Assembly: GCA_009785505.1 (NCBI GenBank)
Contig: WQWA01000014.1
Location: forward strand, 1-41,957
DNA length: 41,957 nucleotides
Reading direction: 5' to 3'
Source of the DNA: Bacteroidales bacterium
GTDB lineage: Bacteria > Bacteroidota > Bacteroidia > Bacteroidales > P3
The translations under genes and the position numbers were made by a program. Shown here piece by piece: positions 15,964 to 24,697 of the stretch (within the stretch, counting starts at the first letter, position 1; every line of letters begins with the position of its first letter). The notes under the pieces were generated by a model that was not told the DNA's origin, did not search any database, and saw only the letters and a program-made list of their open reading frames with translations.

Positions 15964-17164
15964 AAAAAATATAATGTGTAATTTCGTTAACAATGTCTTT
16001 CGCTACGTCCTGCTTGCTCTTCAATTCAAAATGTTTTGTTTCCTTGTTTGCAAAAAGCATCGAAACCTTATTTGTTTGGTGTCTAAATCCTGCGCCTTCA
16101 TCGTTCAAAGAATTCAAAATTAACATGTCCAAATGTTTTGATTTTAGTTTATTTTCTGCGTTTAAAAATTCGTTTTCCGTTTCTAAAGCGAAGCCCACCA
16201 AAACTTGTTTTTCCGTTTTTTGTTCGCCCAAATAGCCCAAAATATCAGGATTTTTGGCTAGCTCTATAACCAAACTCTCATCTTTTTTCTTGATTTTTTG
16301 TTCGGCAATTTGTTTCGGAGCATAATCTGCCACAGCCGCCGAACATATTGTGATATCTGCAGTTTCAAAATGTTTTTTACAAGTCTCAAACATTTCTTTT
16401 GCGGAAACTACATCTATGCGTTTTACTATAGGATTTTTCGATTTTATCGCACTCGGACCACACACCAGAATCACATCTGCGCCTTGATTGGCAAACTCAT
16501 CGGCAATGCAAACTCCCATCAGTCCGGACGAATGATTCCCGATAAATCGTACAGGATCTATTGCCTCATAAGTGGGGCCTGCTGTAATCAGAATTTTTTT
16601 TCCTGAAAAAGTTTGACTAGTTAAAAAAAAACCGGCAATACGTTCGTAAATCACCTCCGGTTCTTCCATTCTACCTTTTCCTTCATCGCCGCAAGCCAGT
16701 TCGCCGATTGGCGGTTCAATCATGTGGATACCACGTTCTATCAAGGTTTGTAAATTTTGTTGAACAGCTGGGTTTTCATACATTCTACTATTCATTGTCG
16801 GAGCAACAAAAACGGGCTTGTTCAGAGCTAAAAAAATCGTTGATAAAGCATCGTCGGCAATTCCGTTTGCAAATTTTCCGATGATATTTGCTGTAGCCGG
16901 AGCAACAACCATAGCATCCGCCCAATCAGCCAGAGAAATATGCTCGGTCGAAAAGTCGTTGATGTCGGAAAAAACATCATTGTAAACATTGTTTTTTGAC
17001 AATGTTTGCAACGACAATTTGGTAACGAAATGCAGTGCATTCGGCGTTGCAACAGTCTTTACGGATGCTCCGTTTTTCACCAAGAGCCGAATTAGGGAAA
17101 GGGTTTTGTAAGCGGCAATTCCTCCGCTAAGTCCTACAATAATATGTTTGCCTGCAAGAGACAT
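15962..17164 (-). CDS. coaBC: Bifunctional phosphopantothenoylcysteine decarboxylase / phosphopantothenate-cysteine ligase
   Basis: Catalyses two steps of coenzyme A synthesis: ligation of cysteine to phosphopantothenate (CoaB) and decarboxylation of the product (CoaC, FMN-dependent). The open frame extends to 17350 but overlaps rpoZ; the ATG at 17164 gives MSLAGKHIIVGLSGGIAAYK, the standard N-terminus, and 400 residues. The CoaC half shows the flavoprotein motifs GGIAAYK, ADWADAMVVAPATANIIGK and PTMNSRMYENPAVQ; the CoaB half begins at about residue 190 (KILITAGPTYEAIDPVRFIGNHSSG region, with FIGNHSSG conserved). It follows rpoZ by 34 bp, an order usual in Bacteroidota. Confidence 0.96.
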   Translation of the reverse strand: MSLAGKHIIVGLSGGIAAYKTLSLIRLLVKNGASVKTVATPNALHFVTKLSLQTLSKNNVYNDVFSDINDFSTEHISLADWADAMVVAPATANIIGKFANGIADDALSTIFLALNKPVFVAPTMNSRMYENPAVQQNLQTLIERGIHMIEPPIGELACGDEGKGRMEEPEVIYERIAGFFLTSQTFSGKKILITAGPTYEAIDPVRFIGNHSSGLMGVCIADEFANQGADVILVCGPSAIKSKNPIVKRIDVVSAKEMFETCKKHFETADITICSAAVADYAPKQIAEQKIKKKDESLVIELAKNPDILGYLGEQKTEKQVLVGFALETENEFLNAENKLKSKHLDMLILNSLNDEGAGFRHQTNKVSMLFANKETKHFELKSKQDVAKDIVNEITHYIF

Positions 17165-17198
17165 TTTTATGCAGTTATGCGTTCTAAAGTCCGCATGA

Positions 17199-17531
17199 TT
17201 ATTCCAATTCTTTTGACGGATCGCGGAAATAAATTTGGTCATGCAGCAATTCTTGTATTGCCAAAAGCGAAGGTTTAGGAACGCTTTCGTAGAATTTCGC
17301 CACTTCGATTTGTTCACGATTTTCAAAAATATCATCCATGCTGTCTGCACGTGGTCCTTGTGAATACTCCGAAATCTTAGATTGAAGTTCGTCTTTCAAT
17401 TCTGCTGAAATTTGATTAGCGCGCTTCCCCAAAATCACGATAGTTTCATACAGATTTCCGGTGTTTTGGTCAAAATTTTGGATGTTTCGTGTCACACATT
17501 CTTGTGCTGCACCTGTTTTTTTGTAATCCAT
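17199..17531 (-). CDS. rpoZ: RNA polymerase omega subunit, Rpb6-like
   Basis: Small subunit that helps assemble the beta' subunit of RNA polymerase. It has 110 residues. The core motif is in NTGNLYETIVILGKRANQI, where the helix with KRANQI corresponds to the omega/Rpb6 segment ArRArQI. A C-terminal tail (KPSLLAIQELLHDQIYFRDPSKE) is characteristic of the version found in this phylum. The position between bamD and coaBC is conserved there, which supports the call more than the weak sequence similarity does. Confidence 0.85.
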   Translation of the reverse strand: MDYKKTGAAQECVTRNIQNFDQNTGNLYETIVILGKRANQISAELKDELQSKISEYSQGPRADSMDDIFENREQIEVAKFYESVPKPSLLAIQELLHDQIYFRDPSKELE

Positions 17532-17596
17532 GATTTTATTTTCGATTTTTTTTGATTTATTGCTAGAAACGCGATTAATGGCGCCTGTACCCTGTA

Positions 17597-18412
17597 CTAT
17601 GCGGGCGGCTGATTTCGTTCTAAAAAATTGTTTGTTCGTGTTTTGTAAGGTTGAAGTCTGCTTAAAAACCGAGATTCAGGAAATGTGCGTTCGAAATGCT
17701 GGTGGGCTTCGAGTGTGTTTGTAAAACGCTCAAATTGTCTGGGTCGAATGCTGTGATGCGCATAGTAAAACAAACTTTTCACCATCATATAGTGGGCTTC
17801 TTCACGGAATCGAGTTTCGGGAAAATCTCTCATCACATTTCTAAAGGCTATGGACGCTGCAAGGTAAAGCGAACGGCGGTAATAATGGGTGGCAATTGCA
17901 AAATCTTTTCTTGCCAATTGCAAACGCAGCATATCGATGTGCTCGTTAGCTTCCCGCACACGCGGACTGTGCGAAAAGTAGTTGATAAAGAGCTGAAACT
18001 GACGAATGGCGTTGTGTGCACTAGTTTGATCCAATTTGTAGTACGGTACATCCATCATCATGCTGTAAGCCGCCATAAAAAAAGCTTCTTCGGCTCTTTC
18101 GCTGGTCGGAAAGCTGCGTGCATAATTTTGATACACGTGTGCCGCCATGAAATAGTCACGGCTTCTGAAATAAACTTGAGCCATTGTGAACGTCAAATCT
18201 CCAAACTCCGCTCTACCACGCATAAACGGCTGGATATCTTCTAAAATCCGCAAAGCACGTCTATCGTTTCCCTCTTCGATCATTCGCAAAGCAAACTCAT
18301 ACCTAGCCATGGTATCGTGAGAGCGCATGATATTTCTATATTCACGATTACACGCCGAGAATAAAACCACTGCTGCAAATAGGGCGCAATATGTCAGTTT
18401 ACGGAAAAACAT
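17597..18412 (-). CDS. bamD: Outer-membrane assembly lipoprotein BamD
   Basis: Lipoprotein of the BAM complex, which folds beta-barrels such as LptD into the outer membrane. It has 271 residues with lipobox LFSACN, cysteine at 21. TPR-type helices follow (ALRILEDIQPFMRGRAEF, AAHVYQNYARSFPTSERAEEAFFMAAYSM region, VMRDFPETRFREEAHYMMVKS), the family's five tetratricopeptide repeats. It has its own promoter whose -7 box ends 4 bp before the ATG, so the mRNA is probably leaderless. It is the first gene of bamD-rpoZ-coaBC. Confidence 0.93.
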   Translation of the reverse strand: MFFRKLTYCALFAAVVLFSACNREYRNIMRSHDTMARYEFALRMIEEGNDRRALRILEDIQPFMRGRAEFGDLTFTMAQVYFRSRDYFMAAHVYQNYARSFPTSERAEEAFFMAAYSMMMDVPYYKLDQTSAHNAIRQFQLFINYFSHSPRVREANEHIDMLRLQLARKDFAIATHYYRRSLYLAASIAFRNVMRDFPETRFREEAHYMMVKSLFYYAHHSIRPRQFERFTNTLEAHQHFERTFPESRFLSRLQPYKTRTNNFLERNQPPA

Positions 18413-18416
18413 CGTG

Positions 18417-18424
18417 CAAAGATA
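18417..18424 (-). promoter_or_regulatory. -7 promoter element directly before bamD
   Basis: TATCTTTG on the minus strand (18424-18417), then CACG, then ATG at 18412. In this phylum transcription starts a few bases after the box, so the mRNA 5' end should be at or within a few bases of the start codon. Confidence 0.7.
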
Positions 18425-18498
18425 CGATTTTTTTTTGATATGTGCAAATATTTTTCTGAGCAGACAAAGTGCTGTTGATGAATCTTCCTGCTATTTAG

Positions 18499-19944
18499 CT
18501 AGTTATCTTTTTCTGGTGCGCTTTTTAAAATCTCCAAAGTCAAATCCCAAAACCGTTCGACAGAAGCAATTTCCACACGTTCGTCGGGCGAATGGAAATT
18601 CCGCATGGTAGGTCCATACGAGACCATATCCATATCGGGATATTTTTCGCTAATTATACCGCATTCCAAGCCCGCATGAATCGCTAAGGCTTGTCCTTCT
18701 TGGTTGTACATGCGTTTGTAGATGTCTAAAATTACTTTCAAAATCGGCGAATTTATATCGGGTGTCCAGCCCGGATAACCTGTTCCGTGTTTGGTTTTCG
18801 CTCCGATGAGTTGAAATGTTGAAGCAATCTGATTAGCAATTTCGTGTTTTCGAGATTCAACGGAACTGCGTTGCGAAGTTGTAATTAAAATTTCGCCATT
18901 TTGCATATTGACTGCTGCCAAATTTGTCGAGGTTTCCACAAAATTTGGAATATCTGCTGCCATGCGGACTACCCCGTGAGAAACAGCTGTCAAAGCCTTT
19001 ACCAAATTTTCGGCTTCCTTGTCGGGAAGTGCATCAACAAAGCATTCAATCGGTTGCAATTGCACAACAGCATTCGGTTCAGTCGTTGGTAATTCTTTTT
19101 TCACCAGCGCGTAAAAATCTTTGACGTAGTTCTCAAAATCGGCAGATTGTTCAGCCGGAACGGCGAATTTCGCTACAGCCTCTCTTGGAATGGCATTGCT
19201 TAGGTTTCCGCCTTTGAAATGGTTTAATTTCAGTCCAAAATTTTTGATTCCTTCCAATAGCACGCGATTGCAAAGTTTGATTGCATTCTCTCGACCACGG
19301 TTGATATCATCGCCCGAATGTCCGCCGGACAAACCTTTTACGATGATTTCGTAACATTTGTACGTGTTCGGAATCTTTTCGAGCGTGTATGGCATCGTAA
19401 TTTCCGTGTCTATTCCGCCGGCACAACCGATAAAAAATTGCCCATCGTTATCCGAATCCAAGTTGAGTAAAATCTCGGCTTTCAGCCAGTTTGGCTCTAA
19501 CCCGAAGGCGCCTGTCAAGCCTGTTTCTTCCTCGATCGTGAACAAACATTCGATGTTTCCGTGTTCGATATCGTTTGAGGTCAAAATCGCGAGTTGTGTC
19601 GCCACGCCGATACCGTTGTCGGCACCGAGAGTCGTGCCTTTGGCTTTCATCCAACCGTCAACAATTTCGTATTGAATAGGATCTTTTTCGAAATCAAAAA
19701 CAACATCGCTGTTTTTTTCGCAAACCATGTCGAGGTGACTTTGCAAAACTACGGTTTTTAGGGCTTCATAACCTTTTGTGGCGGGTTTGCGAACCAGCAA
19801 GTTTCCGACTTTATCAACCGAGTAGTCTAAATTGTGCTGTTTTGCAATGTCAATAATGTAGTTTCGCAATTGTGCCTCATTGCCCGAACCGTGCGGGATT
19901 TTAAGGATTTCGAGGAAATAATTCCAAAGGATTTCGGGTTTCAT
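18499..19944 (-). CDS. pepD: Aminoacyl-histidine dipeptidase (M20C, PepD)
   Basis: Cytoplasmic zinc dipeptidase (carnosinase-like) that hydrolyses Xaa-His and other dipeptides, for recycling of peptides. It has 481 residues, matching the family. Metal-site motifs in order: VLQSHLDMVCEK, LGADNGIGVATQLAIL, FTIEEETGLTGAFGL (the EE pair includes the catalytic base), LNLDSDNDG, and near the C-terminus AIHAGLECGI with the last histidine ligand. It begins 9 bp after rmuC and is probably transcribed with pheT-rmuC. bamD begins from a separate promoter 86 bp further along. Confidence 0.95.
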   Translation of the reverse strand: MKPEILWNYFLEILKIPHGSGNEAQLRNYIIDIAKQHNLDYSVDKVGNLLVRKPATKGYEALKTVVLQSHLDMVCEKNSDVVFDFEKDPIQYEIVDGWMKAKGTTLGADNGIGVATQLAILTSNDIEHGNIECLFTIEEETGLTGAFGLEPNWLKAEILLNLDSDNDGQFFIGCAGGIDTEITMPYTLEKIPNTYKCYEIIVKGLSGGHSGDDINRGRENAIKLCNRVLLEGIKNFGLKLNHFKGGNLSNAIPREAVAKFAVPAEQSADFENYVKDFYALVKKELPTTEPNAVVQLQPIECFVDALPDKEAENLVKALTAVSHGVVRMAADIPNFVETSTNLAAVNMQNGEILITTSQRSSVESRKHEIANQIASTFQLIGAKTKHGTGYPGWTPDINSPILKVILDIYKRMYNQEGQALAIHAGLECGIISEKYPDMDMVSYGPTMRNFHSPDERVEIASVERFWDLTLEILKSAPEKDN

Positions 19945-19953
19945 ATTTTTAGT

Positions 19954-21432
19954 TTATGAGTTTTCTATTTCTGCATTTTCAAATTCATCAAAGTTTGACG
20001 GGAGTAGGTTTTCTGAGATTTTTTTGTTTGATTTTAAACCTAAATTTTTCAATCTGATTGCTCGTCCCATCATGTTTCCTTGTCCTTCAGTCAGTTGTTT
20101 TAACGCTTCACCATATTTTTTTTGACTTTTTCCTATACTGTCGCCAATATCCTTAAAAGTTTCAGTAAAGCCAACAATTTTTTCATAAAGGAGTTCGCCT
20201 GCTCTTACTATTTCCAGTGCATTTTTGTTTTGCCACTCTCTTCGCCACAGGTCTGAGATCAATTTGAGACATGCAATCAAATTAGTTGGACTAATCAAAA
20301 GTATTCGTTTTGAATAGGCGTTTGCCCATAAGTCTTGGTCGCCTTGCAATGCCGTCAAATAGGCCGGTTCAATAGGAACAAACATCATTGTGAAATCTAA
20401 CGATGTATCAAGATTGTCGTATCGTTTTGCACTTAATTGATTAATGTGCAAGTACATCGATTTTATATGTTCCGCTAAAAGATTTTTTTGTTCGTCAGCG
20501 TCTTCCGAAGTGATAAATTTTTCGTATGCAATTAGTGAGACTTTCGAATCAATAATAATTGTTCTATCGTCCGGTAGTTTTACAATTATATCAGGTCTTA
20601 TATTATTTCCATCTTCGTCTTTAACTGTTGGTTGGACTACATATTGTACATCTTTCGTCAAGCCCGAAAATTCGAGTATCCGTTCCAAAATTACTTCGCC
20701 CCAGTATCCTCTTTTCTGCGGATTTCCTCTCAGTGCTGTTGTTAAATTGTTTGCATCTGAACTGATTTTATTGGTATGCTCTATTAGGTTTTTGATTGTT
20801 ACATCAAGTGTTGTTCTTTCTTTTGATTCGTCTTCAACTTTTTTTCTAAATTCAGCAACGTCTGATTTGAAAGGATTGAGCAATTCTTCGATGTTTTTTT
20901 TGTTTGTTTCTGTAAAATTGGATGATTTTTTTTCCAATAAGTCGTTGGCTATTCTCTCAAATTCCAAATGTGCTTTTTTCTGCAGTTCTTCAATTTCTGT
21001 TTTTTGAACTTCCATCTTTTTCTCCAAATGTTCGTTATTGACCGTAAGTTCAGTTATTTTTTGTTTTTGATTGTTAATCTCGGTTAGTTGGGTATTTTTA
21101 TTTTCTCGTTCTTGTGAAAGTTCTTGTGAAAGCTCACTTATTTTCTTTTCACTATTTTTGTGTTGTGTATCTAACATTGCTACGCTACTTTGGAGTTGGC
21201 TTATTTCTCTCTCTTTTGAATCTATTTTGTCAGTCAATTCGCTATTTTGTGTGGCAAGCGTACTTGTTCTTTCTTCGTACACCTTCAAAGAACCAATACT
21301 ATCGTTATATCTTGCCGAAAGGTCTTCAAGTTGTTTTTTGGGAACATTTTTTGATTTATTGAGCAAATAAAAAACGATATAGGAAATAACGATTCCAACT
21401 AAAAAAACGACTAGCAACAGTAAATTTTCCAT
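19954..21432 (-). CDS. rmuC: RmuC family DNA recombination protein
   Basis: RmuC limits recombination-linked inversions in E. coli; its biochemical role is not settled, and it is related to restriction-endonuclease-like folds. It has 492 residues. Residues about 3-24 are a membrane anchor (LLLVVFLVGIVISYIVFYLL), about 30-180 are coiled coil (many E, K, Q heptads), and the conserved RmuC domain spans about 215-440, with GNPQKRGYWGEVILERILE, IRPDIIVKLPDDRTIIIDSK and FVPIEPAY. It lies 28 bp after pheT and 9 bp before pepD. Confidence 0.94.
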   Translation of the reverse strand: MENLLLLVVFLVGIVISYIVFYLLNKSKNVPKKQLEDLSARYNDSIGSLKVYEERTSTLATQNSELTDKIDSKEREISQLQSSVAMLDTQHKNSEKKISELSQELSQERENKNTQLTEINNQKQKITELTVNNEHLEKKMEVQKTEIEELQKKAHLEFERIANDLLEKKSSNFTETNKKNIEELLNPFKSDVAEFRKKVEDESKERTTLDVTIKNLIEHTNKISSDANNLTTALRGNPQKRGYWGEVILERILEFSGLTKDVQYVVQPTVKDEDGNNIRPDIIVKLPDDRTIIIDSKVSLIAYEKFITSEDADEQKNLLAEHIKSMYLHINQLSAKRYDNLDTSLDFTMMFVPIEPAYLTALQGDQDLWANAYSKRILLISPTNLIACLKLISDLWRREWQNKNALEIVRAGELLYEKIVGFTETFKDIGDSIGKSQKKYGEALKQLTEGQGNMMGRAIRLKNLGLKSNKKISENLLPSNFDEFENAEIENS

Positions 21433-21460
21433 AATTATTTTTGCAAAATTGATTTTTTCA

Positions 21461-23914
21461 CTAACGAATTACCGCACCGAGTTTTTCTGTCATCTGTCGC
21501 ATCATTTTCTCCATAACACCGGTAATTTGCTTTTCGCTGAGCGTTTTTTCGGCGTCTTGCAAAATAAACGAAATCGCATAAGATTTCTTGCCTTCGGGCA
21601 ATTTATCGCCTTCGTAAACATCGAATAAATTAACCGACCGAAGATATTTTTTCTCGGTATCGTAAGCGAGTTTTTGGATTTGAGAAAATGTGATTTTTTC
21701 GTCAACCAACAATGCCAAATCTCTACGCACTTCCGGAAATTTCGAAATTTCTTGATATAAAATCGGCTTTTTGGGAAGTGCTTTCAAAACGTCCGTCCAT
21801 GCGATATCTGCAAAATAAACATCTTGCTTGATGTCAAAATATTTCAAAGTTGCCTTTGATAATTTTCCGAATGCCGCAAGAGTCTTTTTGTTTATGCTGT
21901 ACGATAAACCTTCGCTAAAATATTCCGGAACTTGCTCTTCAACTTTGAAATTGGTTAATCGAAGTCTTGAAAATACGGTATTTACAAGGCTTTTCAGATA
22001 ATCAAAGTCAACACTTTCCAACGGTTTTTGCCAATTTTCGGCACGCTTGTTTCCGCTGATAAAAATTGCTAAACGTTGAGTTTCCTTGTATTTTTTGGTA
22101 ACCGAAGCATCAGGTTCTGCGTTCGGATTTTTTTGATAAACCGTCCCGAATTCGTAAAATTTCAAATCCGTTAATTGGTGATTGCAATTGTAAGCAATAC
22201 TCGAGAGTCCACCAAATAAAAGGCTTTGACGCATCACATCCAATTCGTTGCTCAACGGGTTTTCCAAAATTACATTGAGCGTTGAATCAAAATTTTTAAC
22301 TTTTTCGGTATGTTCCGCTTTAGTCAAGGAATTGTTCATGATCTCCGCAAATCCGTTGTTAGAGAGGAAGTCTGCAATTTGGTTGTAGACATTTTCTCGG
22401 TCGGGTTTGGTTGGATGTTCGAAACTCATCAGAGTTGCACCAACATTCGCAATACGATTAAATCCGTAAATCCGCAAAATTTCTTCAATCACATCTACAT
22501 CGCGAGTTACATCTGCTTTGTTGGTTGGAATTTCCAACCTCAAGTTTGGATATTCGCCACTAACGCCGATTTCGAGTGACTGTAAAATATTTATCACAGC
22601 ATCTTTTGGAATCTCACTTCCAATCAAACGATTCATTTTTTCGCAGGAAAAATCGACAACTTTCGGCTCGATTTTGTTTGGATAAATATCTGTAATCTCA
22701 GACGAAATTGCTCCGCCTGCAACTTCTTTAATCAGCAATGCCGCACGCTTCAGAGCATCAACCGTAATATTCGGATCGGCACCACGCTCATAACGAAACG
22801 AAGCATCGGTTTTCATACCGTGCAACTTTGCCGTTTTGCGAATATTGAGCGGATTGAAGTATGCACTTTCTAAAAAAATCGCAGTAGTTTGTTCCGTTAC
22901 ACCGGATTTTACACCGCCGAAAACACCACCAATGCACATGCCTTCGTCAGCATTGCAAATCATCAATTCGCTTCCGTGTAATTTTCGCTCAACATCGTCC
23001 AAAGTTGTGAAAACAGTGTCTTTTGGAAGTTTTTTCACAATCACTTTTTGTCCGGAAATTTTCGAAACATCAAATGCATGCAAAGGCTGTCCGTATTCCA
23101 TCAACACAAAATTTGTAGCATCTACAACGTTGTTAATCGGCCGTAAACCTACTGCTTTCAAGCGATTTTTCAGCCAGTCCGGAGATTCGTCGACATTAAT
23201 ACCGGAAATCGTCAATCCGGAATATCGGGGACAATTTTCAATATCTTCGACAATTATTTCGATAGGCAAGTCGGTATTATCAATTTTGAAACTATCCAGA
23301 TTCGGATATTTCAAACGCTCGCTGTTCAAGGTCTTTGCATTAATAGCGGCAACAATATCTCTTGCTACGCCGATATGTGAAGTTGCATCATTTCTGTTTG
23401 GCGTGAGCCCGATCGTAAACACAACATCCGATTCGACTTTGAAATGTTCGGATGCAGGAGTTCCTACCGGAGTCGAAGGTTCCAGCACCATGATGCCATC
23501 GTAATCATCACCAAGTCCCAATTCAATTTCGGAGCAAATCATGCCTTCGGAAATCTGTCCGCGAATTTTGGATTTTTTGATTTCAAAAGGCTCTTCATCG
23601 CCTTTGTAAATCATTGCTCCTACAGTAGCGACCGGAACTTTTTGCCCTGCTGCAACATTGTTTGCACCACAAACAATGTGCAACAATTCCGGTGCTCCGA
23701 CATTCACGGTGGCAACCTTTAATTTGTCCGCATCAGGATGCTTTTCACATGTGATTACTTCGCCGATGATCACGCCTTTCAAGCCTCCACGAACAGATTC
23801 AGCGTGTTCGAAGCTTTCAACTTCAAGTCCGCAATCGGTTAAAATAACCGATAAATCTTCCGGTGTCTGCGTGATGTCTGCGTAGTTTTTTAGCCAGTTG
23901 TATGATACCTTCAT
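21461..23914 (-). CDS. pheT: Phenylalanine-tRNA ligase beta subunit
   Basis: Structural and editing subunit of the heterotetrameric PheRS. It has 817 residues. Domains: N-terminal tRNA-binding EMAP-like OB fold (GVIIGEVITCEKHPDADKL, about 46-64), B3/B4 editing domain (NVVDATNFVLMEYGQPLHAFD), B5 region (LIGSEIPKDAVINILQSL), a catalytic-like core, and the C-terminal FDX-ACB anticodon-binding domain (FPEVRRDLALLVDEKITFSQIQ). pheS is not adjacent, which is usual for Bacteroidota. It begins 15 bp after the small beta-barrel gene, probably in its transcription unit. Confidence 0.97.
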   Translation of the reverse strand: MKVSYNWLKNYADITQTPEDLSVILTDCGLEVESFEHAESVRGGLKGVIIGEVITCEKHPDADKLKVATVNVGAPELLHIVCGANNVAAGQKVPVATVGAMIYKGDEEPFEIKKSKIRGQISEGMICSEIELGLGDDYDGIMVLEPSTPVGTPASEHFKVESDVVFTIGLTPNRNDATSHIGVARDIVAAINAKTLNSERLKYPNLDSFKIDNTDLPIEIIVEDIENCPRYSGLTISGINVDESPDWLKNRLKAVGLRPINNVVDATNFVLMEYGQPLHAFDVSKISGQKVIVKKLPKDTVFTTLDDVERKLHGSELMICNADEGMCIGGVFGGVKSGVTEQTTAIFLESAYFNPLNIRKTAKLHGMKTDASFRYERGADPNITVDALKRAALLIKEVAGGAISSEITDIYPNKIEPKVVDFSCEKMNRLIGSEIPKDAVINILQSLEIGVSGEYPNLRLEIPTNKADVTRDVDVIEEILRIYGFNRIANVGATLMSFEHPTKPDRENVYNQIADFLSNNGFAEIMNNSLTKAEHTEKVKNFDSTLNVILENPLSNELDVMRQSLLFGGLSSIAYNCNHQLTDLKFYEFGTVYQKNPNAEPDASVTKKYKETQRLAIFISGNKRAENWQKPLESVDFDYLKSLVNTVFSRLRLTNFKVEEQVPEYFSEGLSYSINKKTLAAFGKLSKATLKYFDIKQDVYFADIAWTDVLKALPKKPILYQEISKFPEVRRDLALLVDEKITFSQIQKLAYDTEKKYLRSVNLFDVYEGDKLPEGKKSYAISFILQDAEKTLSEKQITGVMEKMMRQMTEKLGAVIR

Positions 23915-23929
23915 AAATCAATTTTACCT

Positions 23930-24541
23930 TTAATATCGTAGCGTTATACCAACGTTCAAAAACGAAAGTCCGTAGCCAATTTCTGCAAATACAGCCATAT
24001 TTTCTCTGAAATAATAACGTCCACCCACAAAAAAATGGTAGCCGAATTTAAAACCGCTATTATCACGGTGTGTTGGTCCTAGGCTTTCCCACGTGACATC
24101 ACTCGAAAGCCCATGCGATAGATAATTGAATCCCAAGCCTACTCCAACGTACAAATCAATTCTTTCAGGAAAATCATCGGGATGAAAAATCTCATGAAAA
24201 TACAATGCTACTCGAGGAACAAAATAAAAGGATGTCCAAAATTCTCTAAACCTTGGAATATCACCACTCGCACTATGATTACGATGTCCGTGATGAAATC
24301 CAAACTGTGCGCCGACACTAAGGAAGCCAAAATCTCTAAAAGGAAGAATGCTGCGCTCTACCAACGCATTTGGAGAGGGGAAATTCCAAGTGCCGCCGCC
24401 AAATCTGTCGCCTTTGTTCATCCATCCGAAACCTATACCGAAAGAAGCTCTGTTCTCCCCGATTTTAAAGGCAAAGTGTTCGGCATGAGCAGCAACACTA
24501 AAAAAACTCAAAAAACAAACGGTTAAAATAAATTTCTTCAT
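23930..24541 (-). CDS. Small outer-membrane beta-barrel protein, function unknown
   Basis: It has 203 residues with a signal peptide of about 20 residues (ending AAHAEH). The mature part alternates glycine and aromatic residues in short strands (FGIGFGWMNKGDRFGG, FLSVGAQFGFHHGH, FYFVPRVALYFHEIF, LYVGVGLGFNYLSHG, YHFFVGGRYYFRENMAVFAEIGYGLS) and ends in a strand with a terminal aromatic residue (VGITLRY), the signal recognised by the BAM complex. This suggests an eight-stranded barrel of the OmpW/OmpA-like size. It is the first gene of a unit reading into pheT, with a promoter at 24587-24594. Confidence 0.75.
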   Translation of the reverse strand: MKKFILTVCFLSFFSVAAHAEHFAFKIGENRASFGIGFGWMNKGDRFGGGTWNFPSPNALVERSILPFRDFGFLSVGAQFGFHHGHRNHSASGDIPRFREFWTSFYFVPRVALYFHEIFHPDDFPERIDLYVGVGLGFNYLSHGLSSDVTWESLGPTHRDNSGFKFGYHFFVGGRYYFRENMAVFAEIGYGLSFLNVGITLRY

Positions 24542-24586
24542 GTTTTTTTGCTAAAATTTTACATCTTTTGTGTGAATAATTTTATG

Positions 24587-24634
24587 CAAAGATACAAAAA
24601 AATTTGGTCATATAAAAAATTATTTGTATCTTTG
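24587..24634. promoter_or_regulatory. Divergent promoters for the beta-barrel gene (-) and metK (+)
   Basis: Minus-strand TATCTTTG at 24594-24587 drives the barrel gene. Plus-strand TATCTTTG at 24627-24634 drives metK; a TTTG at 24603-24606 lies 20 bp upstream of it, matching the TTTG -33 / TAnnTTTG -7 layout. Predicted start of the metK mRNA is near 24640. Confidence 0.8.
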
Positions 24635-24640
24635 CACAAC

Positions 24641-24697
24641 TTTTGTGGACGGATTTGATTGCTTGCGACCACACAAAAAAACGCTAAAATAAAGATT
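24641..24697 (+). ncRNA. Candidate SAM-II-like riboswitch leader of metK
   Basis: The whole metK 5' leader can fold as an H-type pseudoknot resembling SAM-II. Stem 1 is TGTGG (24644-24648) with CCACA (24669-24673). Its loop has GATTT (24652-24656) and TTGCG (24663-24667). The latter can pair with CGCTA (24682-24686), including one T/T mismatch, in the downstream GCTAAAA. The SAM-II reference has the same blocks in the same order: GAUUU, UUGC, stem, A-rich stretch, GCUAAAA. It differs in having three extra bases before GATTT. The pseudoknot would end just before the ATG at 24698, so it could block translation. Function is inferred from the gene downstream and this resemblance. Confidence 0.5.

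Noticed and set aside
20444-21007. A 187-codon open frame opposite rmuC
   Set aside because: It is serine- and phenylalanine-rich shadow coding of the E/K-rich coiled coil and has no family pattern.
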